Shown in pieces: positions 6,750 through 15,351 of a stretch of 40,247 bases of DNA. This stretch comes from Devosia sp. Root635 (GTDB lineage Bacteria; Pseudomonadota; Alphaproteobacteria; Rhizobiales; Devosiaceae): the NCBI RefSeq assembly GCF_001427605.1, contig NZ_LMGZ01000015.1, positions 1 to 40,247 of the forward strand, written 5' to 3'. The notes under the pieces are model-generated. The model saw only the letters and a program-made list of their open reading frames with translations. It had not been told where the DNA came from and ran no database searches. Both the position numbers and the translations under genes were made by a program. Within the stretch, counting starts at the first letter, position 1, and each line of letters begins with the position of its first letter.

Positions 6750-8567
6750 ATGGAATTGCGGCGGTGGAACGTCAAGCACGTCCGCATGGTGCTCGATAGC
6801 GCGCCGGCCTTTACGCCCTTCCCGCGTGGTGCCGATGCGGCGGCAGTGCGGAGCCGGGTGGGCGATGCCGCCATGGGGCAATTGCTCGCGGCAGCCGAGG
6901 CCGATATCGCCGAACCCATTCCGGCGCTGCCGGCCGAACTCTATCTCGAATTTCAGCGCAACGGCCGGCGCGAGGGCTATGAGGATGCCCAGCGCAAGCG
7001 GCGCAACATGCTCTACCGGCTGACGCTGGCCGAGTGGCTCGACGGCAGGGGTCGGTTTACCGCCGCCGTCGAGAACATCGCCTTTGCCCGGCTGGAAGAA
7101 ACCAACTGGGCGTGGCCGGCGCATGCGCGGGGGCTCGATTTCCCCGACCGTCCGACGGTGGACCTGGCGGCGGCGATGACCGGGCTGGACCTGGCCGAAC
7201 TCGATTACCTGCTGGGCGATACGCTGTCGCCATCACTGCGGGCGCGGCTGCGCAGCGAGACTGACCGCCGCACCATAAGCCCGTTCATCGAGCGGAACGA
7301 TCACTGGTGGCTGCATACGACGCCGGCCCGGCAGGTCAACAACTGGACGGCGGTGTGTGTGGCCGGCGTGGTCGGGGCGGCCTGCTATTTCGAGACCGAC
7401 CTTGACCGGCTGGCGGAAATCATCACGCGGGGTCTGCATAGCCTGGCCGATTACCTCGAAACCTTCGACAGCCAGGGCGGCTCGTCGGAGGGACCGGATT
7501 ACTGGTCGTACGGATTCGGAAATTTCGTGGTGTTGGCGCATCTGCTGGCGGCGCGGACCGGCGGCGCCATCGACCTGCTCGACAACAGCCAGGTGCGCGA
7601 CATCGCCCAGTTCCCGGTGCGCACGGTGCTGACGCAGGGACTGTGGGCGAGCTTTTCGGATTCGGACAGCAATCCCAATTTCCATCCGGGCCTGCTGAGC
7701 CACCTGGCCGACCGGCTCGGCCTGCCGGCTTTGACCGAATTGGGCATGAAGAACGATTTCACGGTCGATCACTTCAACCAGTTCGTCTGGCCGCTGCGCC
7801 AGTTCGCCTGGCCGCTGCCGGACAAGGGCGTGGCCTTTGGCGGCACGGCGCATGACTGGTATGGCGACATGGCCTGGATGATATCTCGGCTCGACCCCGC
7901 CGATCCGGACTCGCTGCGTCTCGCCGTCAAGGGCGGGCACAATGACGAGATGCACAACCAGAACGATGTCGGTTCGCTGATCGTGGTCAACAAGGGCCGC
8001 ATCGTGCTGACCGATCCGGGGCGCGGGCGCTATTCCAAGGCCTATTTCGGGCCCGATCGCTACCAGAACATCATGGCCTCGTCGCGCGGGCATTCGGTGC
8101 CGGTGGTCAATGGCCATGAGCAGGACGAGGGCGTCGAGCGCGCCGCATCACTGGTGGAACACAGCCACGGCGCGGAGCGGGACGTGCTGACGATCGACAT
8201 GGCGGCGGCCTATCCGGCAGCGGCAGGGTTGAGCCAATTGCGGCGCGAAGTGGCGCTGGACCGGCAGGCGCCGGGCGGACGGATCACGCTCAGCGACGAC
8301 TTCGCTTTCGCCAATGGCGGCGGCGATTTCCAATCGGTGCTGGTGACGCCGCTCGGCGTCGAGATCCGCGCGGATGAGGTGCGGATCGGCGATGGCGAGG
8401 GTGGCGTGCGCGTGCGCTTCGACCCCGCCCGCGTGGCGGTAGGCACCGACATCCATCGCGGCGTCGAAAAGCAATATGCGCCATCGGTCGACCTGACCCG
8501 CGTGCTGTTCACAGCCAGAGAGCGGCCGGGCCGGGGCGCGGTGACGCTGGAGATCACGCCGCTCTGA
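6750..8567 (+). CDS. Heparinase II/III-like protein, probable cytoplasmic oligosaccharide lyase
   Basis: This 605-residue protein is probably an elimination enzyme for uronic-acid-containing oligosaccharides. The N-terminal 350 or so residues look like an alpha/alpha toroid, with NRREGYEDAQRKR-type helices, FIERNDHWWLHTTPARQVNNW-type aromatic segments and GSSEGPDYWSYG. The C-terminal part is a heparinase II/III-like beta domain containing GGHNDEMHNQNDVGSLIV and DPGRGRYSKAYFG. The HNQND segment matches the conserved histidine/asparagine region of that family. No signal peptide is present, so the substrate must be imported first. I chose ATG 6750, preceded by GGGAGGA at the right distance. The frame is open to 6642 but that stretch overlaps the operator region. 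It is the first gene of the operon, and the binding-protein gene follows after 91 bases. Confidence 0.82.
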   Translation: MELRRWNVKHVRMVLDSAPAFTPFPRGADAAAVRSRVGDAAMGQLLAAAEADIAEPIPALPAELYLEFQRNGRREGYEDAQRKRRNMLYRLTLAEWLDGRGRFTAAVENIAFARLEETNWAWPAHARGLDFPDRPTVDLAAAMTGLDLAELDYLLGDTLSPSLRARLRSETDRRTISPFIERNDHWWLHTTPARQVNNWTAVCVAGVVGAACYFETDLDRLAEIITRGLHSLADYLETFDSQGGSSEGPDYWSYGFGNFVVLAHLLAARTGGAIDLLDNSQVRDIAQFPVRTVLTQGLWASFSDSDSNPNFHPGLLSHLADRLGLPALTELGMKNDFTVDHFNQFVWPLRQFAWPLPDKGVAFGGTAHDWYGDMAWMISRLDPADPDSLRLAVKGGHNDEMHNQNDVGSLIVVNKGRIVLTDPGRGRYSKAYFGPDRYQNIMASSRGHSVPVVNGHEQDEGVERAASLVEHSHGAERDVLTIDMAAAYPAAAGLSQLRREVALDRQAPGGRITLSDDFAFANGGGDFQSVLVTPLGVEIRADEVRIGDGEGGVRVRFDPARVAVGTDIHRGVEKQYAPSVDLTRVLFTARERPGRGAVTLEITPL

Positions 8568-8658
8568 GGGGACGGCGATGGTGAGTTTGGCGGACGAACC
8601 GCCGATCTTGGAGGAAGGACCCGGAGCACAGTGCGCCGGGCAAGGGAGGACTAACACG

Positions 8659-10587
8659 ATGAAGCCCAATGTCTTCATGCAACGCACCCGACTTACGGGG
8701 CTGGCGAGCGCGGTGGCCCTGGCCACCATGCTCGCCGCGGCCCCGGCGCTGGCGCAACAACAGGCGCCGATGCTCGACGAACTGGTGACCAGCGGCGCGC
8801 TGCCGCCGCTCGAAGAACGCCTGCCGGCCAATCCGCTGGTGATTACCCCCGTCGAGAGCGTCGGCACCTATGGCGGCACCTGGCACTCGGCCTTGCGCGG
8901 GGGCCTCGACAATGCCTGGATCGCCCGCACCGTGGCCTATGACGGGCTGGTGCGCTACGACCGCGAGTGGAAGACCATCATCCCCAACCTGGCCGAAAGC
9001 TGGGAAGTCAGCGACGATGCGCGCACCTATACGTTCCACCTGCGCGAGGGGCTGAAGTGGAATAACGGCACGCCGTTCACCAGCGCCGACATCGAATTCG
9101 CCGTCAACCTGCTGCATGAGCCGACCTATTCGGGCGGCGGCGGCTTCGTGAAGAACCCCGCCAATCCGGTCAGCATCGAAGTCGTCGACGACACCACGTT
9201 CAAGTTCATCTTCGAAAATCCCAATGGCGTCATCATGGACGAACTGGCCAGCGTCAACGGGCTGACCATCGTGTCGCTCAGCAAGGACTATTGCGGCCAG
9301 TTCTATCCGGGCACCAATCCGAACGCGGCGGCCGATGCCAAGGCGGCCGGGTTCGAGACCTGGGAACTCTACATGCAGGATCGCTGCTCCTGGGCGACGG
9401 AAACCATCCGCTGGGCCAATCCCGACCTGCCCTTCATGAATGCCTGGATGATCGAGGAGCCGCTGACCGGCGACGCCACCCGCACGACCTTCGTGCGCAA
9501 TCCCTATTACTGGAAGGTCGATACCGAGGGGAACCAGCTGCCCTATATCGACCGGCTGGAAATGCGCGTTTCGGATTCGCTCGAAGAAATCACGCTGATG
9601 GCGCTCAATGGCGAGATCGACTTCCAGGATCGCCATATCTCGACCGTGGCCAACCAGCCGCTGTTCTTCGACGGCCAGGAAGCGGGCGACTATCGCATGG
9701 GGACGGAAGTGCAGTCCTCGTCCAACACGATGGTCATCCAGTTCAACCTCAACCACGTCGATCCCAAGCGTCGCGAGCTGTTCCAGAACAAGGACTTCCG
9801 CATCGGCATCAGCCATGCGCTGGACCGCATGGAGATCATCGACGTGGTCTTCACCGGGCAGGGCGAACCCTACCAGGTGGCGCCAAGGCCGGAGTCGCCC
9901 TACTACAACGAGACCTATGCCAAGCAGTATACCGAGTTCGACCCGGAAGCGGCGGCGCAGCATCTCGAAGCGGCGGGCCTGGTCAAGGGTGGCGACGGCT
10001 TCTACACCTTCGCCGACGGCTCGCCGCTGACCATCACCATCGACACCATCGCCTCGCTCCGTCCGGAATGGCCGGACATGCTGGAACTGATCCAGCTCCA
10101 GCTCGAAGCGGCCGGCATCAAGATGGAAATCAACAATATCGACCGCACGCTCTATTACGACAAGCGGCCGCTGGGCGACTATGACGCGCAGGTCTGGGGT
10201 GGCGACGGCGGCCTCGATGTGGTGCAGGAACCCCGCTACTACATGGCGTTCAGCCCCGAATCCGTCTGGGCCTTCCGCTGGCAGGCCTGGTTCAACGGCA
10301 CGACGCCCGATATCGCCGAAGAGCCGGCGCCCTGGGCCAAGGAGCAGATGGACCTGCTGACCTCGCTGCGCGGCGAGGGCAATCCCGACAAGCGGGCCGA
10401 CCTGATGAAGCAGATCCTGACCATTGGCCAGGAGAACTTCCCGGTCATCGGCGTGAGCCTGCCTGGCGACACCTACTACATCGCCAAGAACAACGTGCGG
10501 AACATCCCCGACACACTGTTCCAGGCGTATCTGTTCCCGACGCCGGCACCCTATGATCCGTTCCAGTGGTACTTCGCCGCTGAATAG
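8659..10587 (+). CDS. ABC transporter substrate-binding protein, family 5 (oligopeptide/oligosaccharide type)
   Basis: This is the periplasmic solute receptor for the importer encoded next to it. It has 642 residues, longer than a typical 540-residue DppA. A signal peptide ends near APALAQQ (residues about 1-34). The SBP_bac_5 fold follows, with YDGLVRYD, LAESWEVSDDARTYTFHLR, FTSADIEFAVN, FRIGISHALDR and a final PYDPFQWYF. ATG 8659 is preceded by GGGAGGA eight bases upstream; the frame is open earlier but the secretion signal begins here. Several family 5 receptors bind oligosaccharides rather than peptides. The flanking lyase-like, DUF2264 and esterase genes make a glycan ligand more likely. 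A strong hairpin at 10599-10630 follows the gene and may protect its message so that more receptor than channel is made. Confidence 0.93.
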   Translation: MKPNVFMQRTRLTGLASAVALATMLAAAPALAQQQAPMLDELVTSGALPPLEERLPANPLVITPVESVGTYGGTWHSALRGGLDNAWIARTVAYDGLVRYDREWKTIIPNLAESWEVSDDARTYTFHLREGLKWNNGTPFTSADIEFAVNLLHEPTYSGGGGFVKNPANPVSIEVVDDTTFKFIFENPNGVIMDELASVNGLTIVSLSKDYCGQFYPGTNPNAAADAKAAGFETWELYMQDRCSWATETIRWANPDLPFMNAWMIEEPLTGDATRTTFVRNPYYWKVDTEGNQLPYIDRLEMRVSDSLEEITLMALNGEIDFQDRHISTVANQPLFFDGQEAGDYRMGTEVQSSSNTMVIQFNLNHVDPKRRELFQNKDFRIGISHALDRMEIIDVVFTGQGEPYQVAPRPESPYYNETYAKQYTEFDPEAAAQHLEAAGLVKGGDGFYTFADGSPLTITIDTIASLRPEWPDMLELIQLQLEAAGIKMEINNIDRTLYYDKRPLGDYDAQVWGGDGGLDVVQEPRYYMAFSPESVWAFRWQAWFNGTTPDIAEEPAPWAKEQMDLLTSLRGEGNPDKRADLMKQILTIGQENFPVIGVSLPGDTYYIAKNNVRNIPDTLFQAYLFPTPAPYDPFQWYFAAE

Positions 10588-10598
10588 GATCCCTCCCG

Positions 10599-10630
10599 CC
10601 CTCCGCGGCGCTTGCGGGTGCCGCGGAGGG
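10599..10630 (+). promoter_or_regulatory. Strong mRNA hairpin after the binding-protein gene
   Basis: CCCTCCGCGGC (10599-10609) and GCCGCGGAGGG (10620-10630) are perfectly complementary over 11 base pairs around a ten-base loop. No T-run follows, so it is more likely a stabiliser or partial attenuator than a full terminator. Placement between receptor and permease genes is common in ABC operons. Confidence 0.6.
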
Positions 10631-10672
10631 TTGAGAATAGGCAGTGGCACTGTGTAGCCACGCCACAAAGCG

Positions 10673-10774
10673 GCTCCTCCCCCTTGACGGGGGAGGCTGG
10701 GAGGGGGTGGCGGTTGGCCCGAATATCGGGGCCAAACCTCCCCCCACCCTTGATCCCTCCCCGCAAGGGAGGGG
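10673..10774. repeat. Family B cloverleaf-like repeat, complete copy
   Basis: This copy shows all parts: CTCCCCCTTGACGGGGGAG, then GGGGGTGG pairing with CCCCCCACCC, the core stem TTGGCCC (10714-10720) with GGGCCAA (10729-10735), and the final hairpin CCCTCCCC-GCAA-GGGAGGGG. Compared with the copy at 6201 the core pair changes from A-T to G-C on both sides. It sits inside the operon, between receptor and permease genes. Confidence 0.8.
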
Positions 10775-10806
10775 TCGACTGCGACTTCAGTTAACAGGAG
10801 ACGCCC

Positions 10807-11799
10807 ATGCTGCGTTTCATTTCCGGCCGGCTGATCGCGATGGTCCTGACCCTGTGGGCCGTGAGCTTTGTGGCCTTTGCCATTATCCAGCTGCCGCCGG
10901 GCGACTACCTGACGACCTATGTGGCGACGCTGTCGGCCAATGGCGACCGGGTCGATCCCGCCGCTATCGAGGCGCTGCGCCGGCAATACGGCTTCGGCGA
11001 GCCCTATCTGGTGCAATACTGGAAGTGGATTACCGGCATCGTGACGCGCGGCGATTTCGGGCAGAGCTTCGAATGGAAGGCGCCGGTGACGACGCTGATC
11101 TGGGGAAGGCTGGGCAATTCCATCCTGCTCGAAGGGCTGGCCGTCATCGTCATGTGGCTGGTGGCCCTGCCGATCGGCATCTATGCGGCGGTGCGCAAAT
11201 ATTCGCTGGGCGATTACCTCGCCACCATTGGCGGCTTCATCGGGCTGGCCATTCCCAATTTCTTCTTCGCGCTGATCCTGATGTACCTCACCTTCGTCTG
11301 GTTCGGAGAAACGCTGGGCGGCATGTTCTCGCCCGAATATGAGACGGCGCGCTGGAGTTTTGCCCGGCTGTGGGATTTCCTGAGCCATGCCTGGGCGCCC
11401 ATCCTGGTGCTGTCGACGGCGGGTACGGCCGAGCTGATCCGCATCCTGCGGGCCAACCTGCTCGACGAGCTCAAGAAGCCCTATGTGACGACGGCGCGGG
11501 CCAAGGGGCTCAGCGAATTCCGCACTATTCTCAAATACCCGGTGCGGGTGGCGCTCAATCCGCTGGTCTCGACCATCGGCTGGCTGCTGCCGGCGCTGGT
11601 TTCCAGCTCGGTGATCGTCTCGGTGGTGCTCAACCTGCCGACGGCCGGGCCGCTGCTGCTGCGCTCGCTGACCAGCCAGGACATGTTCCTGGCCGGCGCC
11701 ATCATCATGCTGCTGGGCGTGCTCACCGTCATCGGCACGCTGGTCTCCGACCTGCTGCTCGCGTGGATCGATCCGCGCATCCGCTACGGGAGCAAGTGA
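10807..11799 (+). CDS. ABC transporter permease, DppB-like
   Basis: This is one of two inner-membrane channel subunits of the oligosaccharide/peptide importer, with 330 residues and six predicted membrane segments. The first helix is at about 8-28. A periplasmic loop with ALRRQYGFGEPYLVQYWKW is typical of DppB and OppB. The helices at about 100-120, 135-165, 190-215, 250-275 and 295-320 follow. The coupling motif near residues 220-250 reads ARAKGLSEFRTILKYPVR, close to the family EAA consensus. AACAGGAG precedes the ATG. The second permease begins within the stop codon (TGATG), so translation is coupled. A family B repeat and a hairpin separate it from the receptor gene. Confidence 0.94.
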   Translation: MLRFISGRLIAMVLTLWAVSFVAFAIIQLPPGDYLTTYVATLSANGDRVDPAAIEALRRQYGFGEPYLVQYWKWITGIVTRGDFGQSFEWKAPVTTLIWGRLGNSILLEGLAVIVMWLVALPIGIYAAVRKYSLGDYLATIGGFIGLAIPNFFFALILMYLTFVWFGETLGGMFSPEYETARWSFARLWDFLSHAWAPILVLSTAGTAELIRILRANLLDELKKPYVTTARAKGLSEFRTILKYPVRVALNPLVSTIGWLLPALVSSSVIVSVVLNLPTAGPLLLRSLTSQDMFLAGAIIMLLGVLTVIGTLVSDLLLAWIDPRIRYGSK

Positions 11800-12947
11800 T
11801 GGCCGTGGAAACCATGACCCATAACCCCGCTGACGCCGTCGCCGTTCCGGCCGGCCGCGCCAGGCCCGAGAGCCAGATCGGGCTGATGTGGCGGCGCTTC
11901 AGGCGGCACCGGCTGGCGCTGGTCAGCCTGTGGGTGGTCATCGCCTTTTACCTCGTGGCCCTGCTGGCCGAGTTCCTCGCACCGACCGATCCATCGGCCT
12001 ATAGCGCGCGCTATACCTATGCGCCGCCCCAGGGCATCCAGTTGTTTTCGACCAGCGAGGACGGCTCCTGGCGCTTTTTCCCGCATGTGAACGGCTATGC
12101 CACCGAGATCGACCAGAAGGCGATGCGGCGGACCTTCGTCATCGATCCCACGGTGGAAATTCCGGTGCAGTTCTTCGTGCCGAGCGATCCCTACCTGCTG
12201 GCCGGGGTGATCCCGATGTCGGTCAAGTTCATCGGCGTCACCGAGGCGCGGGCGCCGTTCTATATCCTGGGCGCCGACCGGCTAGGCCGGGACCTGCTGA
12301 GCCGGCTGATCCACGGCACCCGGATTTCGCTCAGCATTGGCCTGGCCGGGGTGACGCTCAGCCTGTTCTTCGGCATCATCATCGGCGGCTTTGCCGGCTA
12401 TTACGGCGGCTGGTTCGACAGTGCGGTCATGCGCGTGGTCGAGTTCATCCGCTCGATGCCGACCATTCCATTGTGGCTGGGGCTGGCGGCGGCCTTGCCC
12501 AAGGATTGGAGCGCGCTGCAGACCTATTTCGCCATCACCGTCATCTTGAGCCTGATCGGCTGGACCGAGCTGGCGCGGGTGGTGCGCGGGCGCTTCCTGA
12601 GCCTTCGAACCGAGGATTTCGTCACGGCGGCGCAGCTCGACGGGGCCAGCGACTGGCGCATCATCACGCGGCATATGGTGCCCAGCTTCATGAGCCACAT
12701 CATCGCGGCGGCGACGCTGGCCATTCCGGGGATGATCCTGGCGGAAACGGCGCTGAGCTTCCTCGGGCTGGGCCTGCAGGCGCCGATCGTGAGCTGGGGC
12801 ACGCTGCTGCAGGACGCGCAGAATATCCGCACATTGGCCACCGCGCCCTGGCTGCTGACGCCGGGCATCTGCGTGGTGGTGATCATTTTGTCGATGAACT
12901 TTTTCGGGGACGGGTTGCGCGATGCGGCTGATCCACATGGGCGGTAG
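11799..12947 (+). CDS. ABC transporter permease, DppC-like with extended periplasmic loop
   Basis: This second channel subunit has 382 residues, whereas ordinary DppC proteins have about 300. The N-terminal LMWRRFRRHRLALVSLWVV and first helix are typical. Between the first helix (about residues 38-60) and the motif ILGADRLGRDLLSRLIHG (about 148-165) lies an insertion of roughly 85 residues, rich in aromatic and acidic residues and facing the periplasm. YejE-type permeases also have a longer loop. The coupling motif is AQLDGASDWRIITRHMVP, and LGLGLQAPIVSWG near the end is conserved. The start ATG overlaps the stop of the upstream permease by one base. The extra loop may help dock the unusually large receptor. 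Confidence 0.93.
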   Translation: MAVETMTHNPADAVAVPAGRARPESQIGLMWRRFRRHRLALVSLWVVIAFYLVALLAEFLAPTDPSAYSARYTYAPPQGIQLFSTSEDGSWRFFPHVNGYATEIDQKAMRRTFVIDPTVEIPVQFFVPSDPYLLAGVIPMSVKFIGVTEARAPFYILGADRLGRDLLSRLIHGTRISLSIGLAGVTLSLFFGIIIGGFAGYYGGWFDSAVMRVVEFIRSMPTIPLWLGLAAALPKDWSALQTYFAITVILSLIGWTELARVVRGRFLSLRTEDFVTAAQLDGASDWRIITRHMVPSFMSHIIAAATLAIPGMILAETALSFLGLGLQAPIVSWGTLLQDAQNIRTLATAPWLLTPGICVVVIILSMNFFGDGLRDAADPHGR

Positions 12948-12959
12948 TTCGATCTTCTT

Positions 12960-13086
12960 CACCTCTCCCTTCGGGGGAGAGGTCGCCCTGAAAGGGCGGG
13001 TGAGGGGGCCTTTACCGGGTGAGGTGCGTGGGGAAGGCCCCCTCACCCGACCCAAGAGGGTCGACCTCTCCCCCAAGGGAGAGGTG
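12960..13086. repeat. Family D long inverted repeat
   Basis: The outer arms CACCTCTCCCTTCGGGGGAG and CTCCCCCAAGGGAGAGGTGG-type sequence mirror each other over the whole element. The inner arms GGGTGAGGGGGCC and GGCCCCCTCACCC are exactly complementary. The element fills most of the 165-base gap between permease and ATPase genes of one operon and could form a long hairpin in the mRNA. Confidence 0.75.
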
Positions 13087-13112
13087 GCGCTGGCGCGCCA
13101 AGAGTATCTGTC

Positions 13113-14132
13113 ATGACCCAACCCATCCTCACCATCAAGGACATGTCCATCACCTTTTCCTCGCCCGACGAGGCCGATATCGAGGCGGTACGGCAGGTGG
13201 ATCTCACCCTGACCCCCGGCAAGACGCTGGCGCTGGTGGGCGAGAGCGGCTGCGGCAAGTCGGTGACGGCGCGGGCGGTGCTGCGGCTGCTCGACAAGAA
13301 TGCGGAAATCCGGCGCGGCTCGATTGTCTTTTCACCCGGTGACCAGGCACCGACCGATATCGTCACGCTCAAGCAGGACAGCCTGCCGTTGCGGGCGATC
13401 CGCGGCAACCAGATCTCGATGATCTTCCAGGAGCCGATGAGCTCGCTGTCGCCGGTGCATACCATCGGCGACCAGATCGACGAGATGATGGTGATCCATG
13501 AGGGGTTGAGGCCCAAGCAGGCGCGGGAGCGCACGGTGGCTCTGCTCGACCAGGTGGGGATACCCGGCGCGCGGGAGCGGGCCGACGCCTATCCGTTCGA
13601 ACTCAGCGGCGGGCTGCGGCAGCGGGCGATGATCGCCATGGCTTTGGCCTGCACGCCGCAACTGCTGATCGCCGATGAGCCGACCACGGCGCTGGACGTG
13701 ACGACGCAGGCGCAAATCCTCGACCTGCTGCGGCAATTGCAGGCCGATTTCGGTATGGCGATGCTGTTCATCACCCATGACCTGGGCGTGGTGGCGGAAA
13801 TCGCCGACGAAGTGGCGGTGATGTATCTGGGCGACGTGGTGGAGCAGGGGGATGTGCATGACGTGTTCGCCCGCCCAAGCCACCCCTATACGCAGGCGCT
13901 GATGGCTTCCATTCCCAAGATGGCGCGCAAGGCTGAACGGGTGCGGCTGTCGCCCATCAAGGGCACGGTGCCGGCGCCGCGGGACCGGCCGGAAGGTTGC
14001 GCCTTTACCAGCCGCTGCCCCCATGCGTTCGAGCCCTGCGCCACGGTGCGGCCGGAGCGGACCGATATGGGCAATGGCCACCATGCGCGCTGCCACCTGC
14101 TGACGCGCCAACCTGCGGAGGCGGTGGCATGA
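13113..14132 (+). CDS. ABC transporter ATP-binding protein, DppD-like
   Basis: This is one of two ATPase subunits that drive the importer, with 339 residues. Walker A is GESGCGKS (about residues 43-50), the Q-loop is [16 protein letters not shown], the signature is LSGGLRQR, Walker B is [12 protein letters not shown], and the switch histidine lies in FITHDLGVV. The C-terminal extension carries a cysteine-containing region ([15 protein letters not shown]) typical of oligopeptide transporter ATPases, known in some relatives to bind an iron-sulfur cluster. The next ATPase gene overlaps its stop by four bases (ATGA). The family D repeat lies directly upstream, so this gene may be translated at a level different from the permeases. 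Confidence 0.95.
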   Translation: MTQPILTIKDMSITFSSPDEADIEAVRQVDLTLTPGKTLALVGESGCGKSVTARAVLRLLDKNAEIRRGSIVFSPGDQAPTDIVTLKQDSLPLRAIRGNQISMIFQEPMSSLSPVHTIGDQIDEMMVIHEGLRPKQARERTVALLDQVGIPGARERADAYPFELSGGLRQRAMIAMALACTPQLLIADEPTTALDVTTQAQILDLLRQLQADFGMAMLFITHDLGVVAEIADEVAVMYLGDVVEQGDVHDVFARPSHPYTQALMASIPKMARKAERVRLSPIKGTVPAPRDRPEGCAFTSRCPHAFEPCATVRPERTDMGNGHHARCHLLTRQPAEAVA

Positions 14133-15172
14133 GCACGCTGCTGACTGTGGAGCATCTCTCCAAGCATTTCACGCTGAGCGGCGGCCTGTTCGGGCCGGAA
14201 CGGCGGCTGGATGCGCTGACCGATATCAACCTGACGGTGGAAGCGGGCGAAACGCTGGCCATTGTCGGCGAAAGCGGCTGCGGCAAGACCACTTTGGGGC
14301 GCTGCATCATCAAGGCGCAGCCCGCCAATGACGGCCGGGTGATCTACCACCCCAAATCCGGCGGGGATGTGGAGCTGACGGCGCTTTCCAAGCGCGAGAT
14401 CAAGCCGTGGCGGCAGGATATCCGCATGATCTTCCAGGACCCGATGAGTTCGCTCAATCCCAATATGCGGGTCTTCGATATCGTGGCCGAGCCGCTGCGG
14501 ATTCATAAGATCTGCAAGGGCAAGGAACTGGAAGACCGCGTGATCGGCACACTGGAAAAGGTCGGCATTCCGGCCGAGGCGGTGGGGCGCTATCCGCATG
14601 CCTTTTCGGGCGGGCAGCGGCAGCGCATCGGCATTGCGCGGGCGCTGGTGCTCGACCCCAAGCTGGTGATCGCCGACGAGGCGGTGTCGGCGCTGGACGT
14701 GTCGATCCAGGCGCAGGTGCTGAACCTGCTCGAAGACCTCAAGGCCGAGTTCGGGCTGACCTATATCTTCATCAGCCACGACCTGGGGGTGGTGAACTAT
14801 ATCGCCGACCGGGTGGTGGTGATGTATCTCGGCCATGTGGTGGAAAATGCGCCCACCGAAATGCTGTTCGAACGGCCGCGCCACCCCTATACCGAATTGC
14901 TGCTCGAAGCCCTGCCGATTGCCGACCCGCTGCGGCGCAAGGGGCGCAAGACGGAAGTGCGCGGGGAAATTCCCTATCTCGGCAATCGCCCGGTCGGCTG
15001 CCCGTTCCATCCCCGCTGTAAATATGCCGAGGACGTGTGCCGGACCGACAAGCCGGTGCTGCGGCCGATCAACGGGACGACGCAGGAAGCGGCCTGCCAC
15101 TTTGCCGAGAAACTGGATTTGAAGGGCGCGTATGAAGACGCGCCGGTCGGCGCGGAGCTGAATGATGCCTGA
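14129..15172 (+). CDS. ABC transporter ATP-binding protein, DppF-like
   Basis: This second ATPase of the importer has 347 residues. Walker A is GESGCGKTT, the Q-loop is IFQDPMSSLNPNM, the signature is FSGGQRQR, Walker B is LVIADEAVSALD and the switch region is FISHDLGVV. The glutamate after the Walker B aspartate is retained (DEAVSALD in place of the usual DEPVSALD). The C-terminal cysteine region is GCPFHPRCKYAEDVC. The ATGA overlap with the previous gene implies translational coupling. The C-terminus ends shortly before another family B repeat, which separates the transporter from the enzyme genes. Confidence 0.95.
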   Translation: MSTLLTVEHLSKHFTLSGGLFGPERRLDALTDINLTVEAGETLAIVGESGCGKTTLGRCIIKAQPANDGRVIYHPKSGGDVELTALSKREIKPWRQDIRMIFQDPMSSLNPNMRVFDIVAEPLRIHKICKGKELEDRVIGTLEKVGIPAEAVGRYPHAFSGGQRQRIGIARALVLDPKLVIADEAVSALDVSIQAQVLNLLEDLKAEFGLTYIFISHDLGVVNYIADRVVVMYLGHVVENAPTEMLFERPRHPYTELLLEALPIADPLRRKGRKTEVRGEIPYLGNRPVGCPFHPRCKYAEDVCRTDKPVLRPINGTTQEAACHFAEKLDLKGAYEDAPVGAELNDA

Positions 15173-15189
15173 AGGTCAGATGTTCATCG

Positions 15190-15284
15190 CCCCCTCCCCC
15201 TTGAGGGGAGGGCCGGGGAGGGGGTGGTTCAGTGAATCGCCGATGGACCCCCACCCTCATTCCCTCCCCTCAAGGGGGAGGGAG
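15190..15284. repeat. Family B repeat, CACTGATGGA-like core subtype
   Basis: Hairpins CCCTCCCCCTTGAGGGGAGGG and CCCTCCCCTCAAGGGGGAGGG flank a stem GGGGGTGG with CCCCCACCC. The core reads AGTGAATCGCCGATGGACC, related to CACTGATGGACC in the copies at 27043 and 28994 rather than to the ATATCGGGG core at 6201 and 10673. It lies between ATPase and DUF2264 genes of the same operon. Confidence 0.75.
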
Positions 15285-15351
15285 GCGCCGGAGCCGATGA
15301 CTCTGTTTGCTGCTGAAATTGTCCAAAGGCTCCGCAAGGAATTTTTTTGAA

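Noticed and set aside
8554..11388. A 944-codon open frame on the minus strand opposite the binding-protein and permease genes.
   Set aside because: Composition is rich in Arg, His, Gly and Gln with no domain, and the opposite strand encodes clear family members. It is a GC-driven shadow, as are similar long frames at 1989-3440, 15229-17472, 33637-35931 and 38451-40139.
15297..15350. A short ATG-initiated frame between the family B repeat and the DUF2264 gene.
   Set aside because: It has only 17 codons with no ribosome-binding site or recognisable motif, and it ends before the true start.
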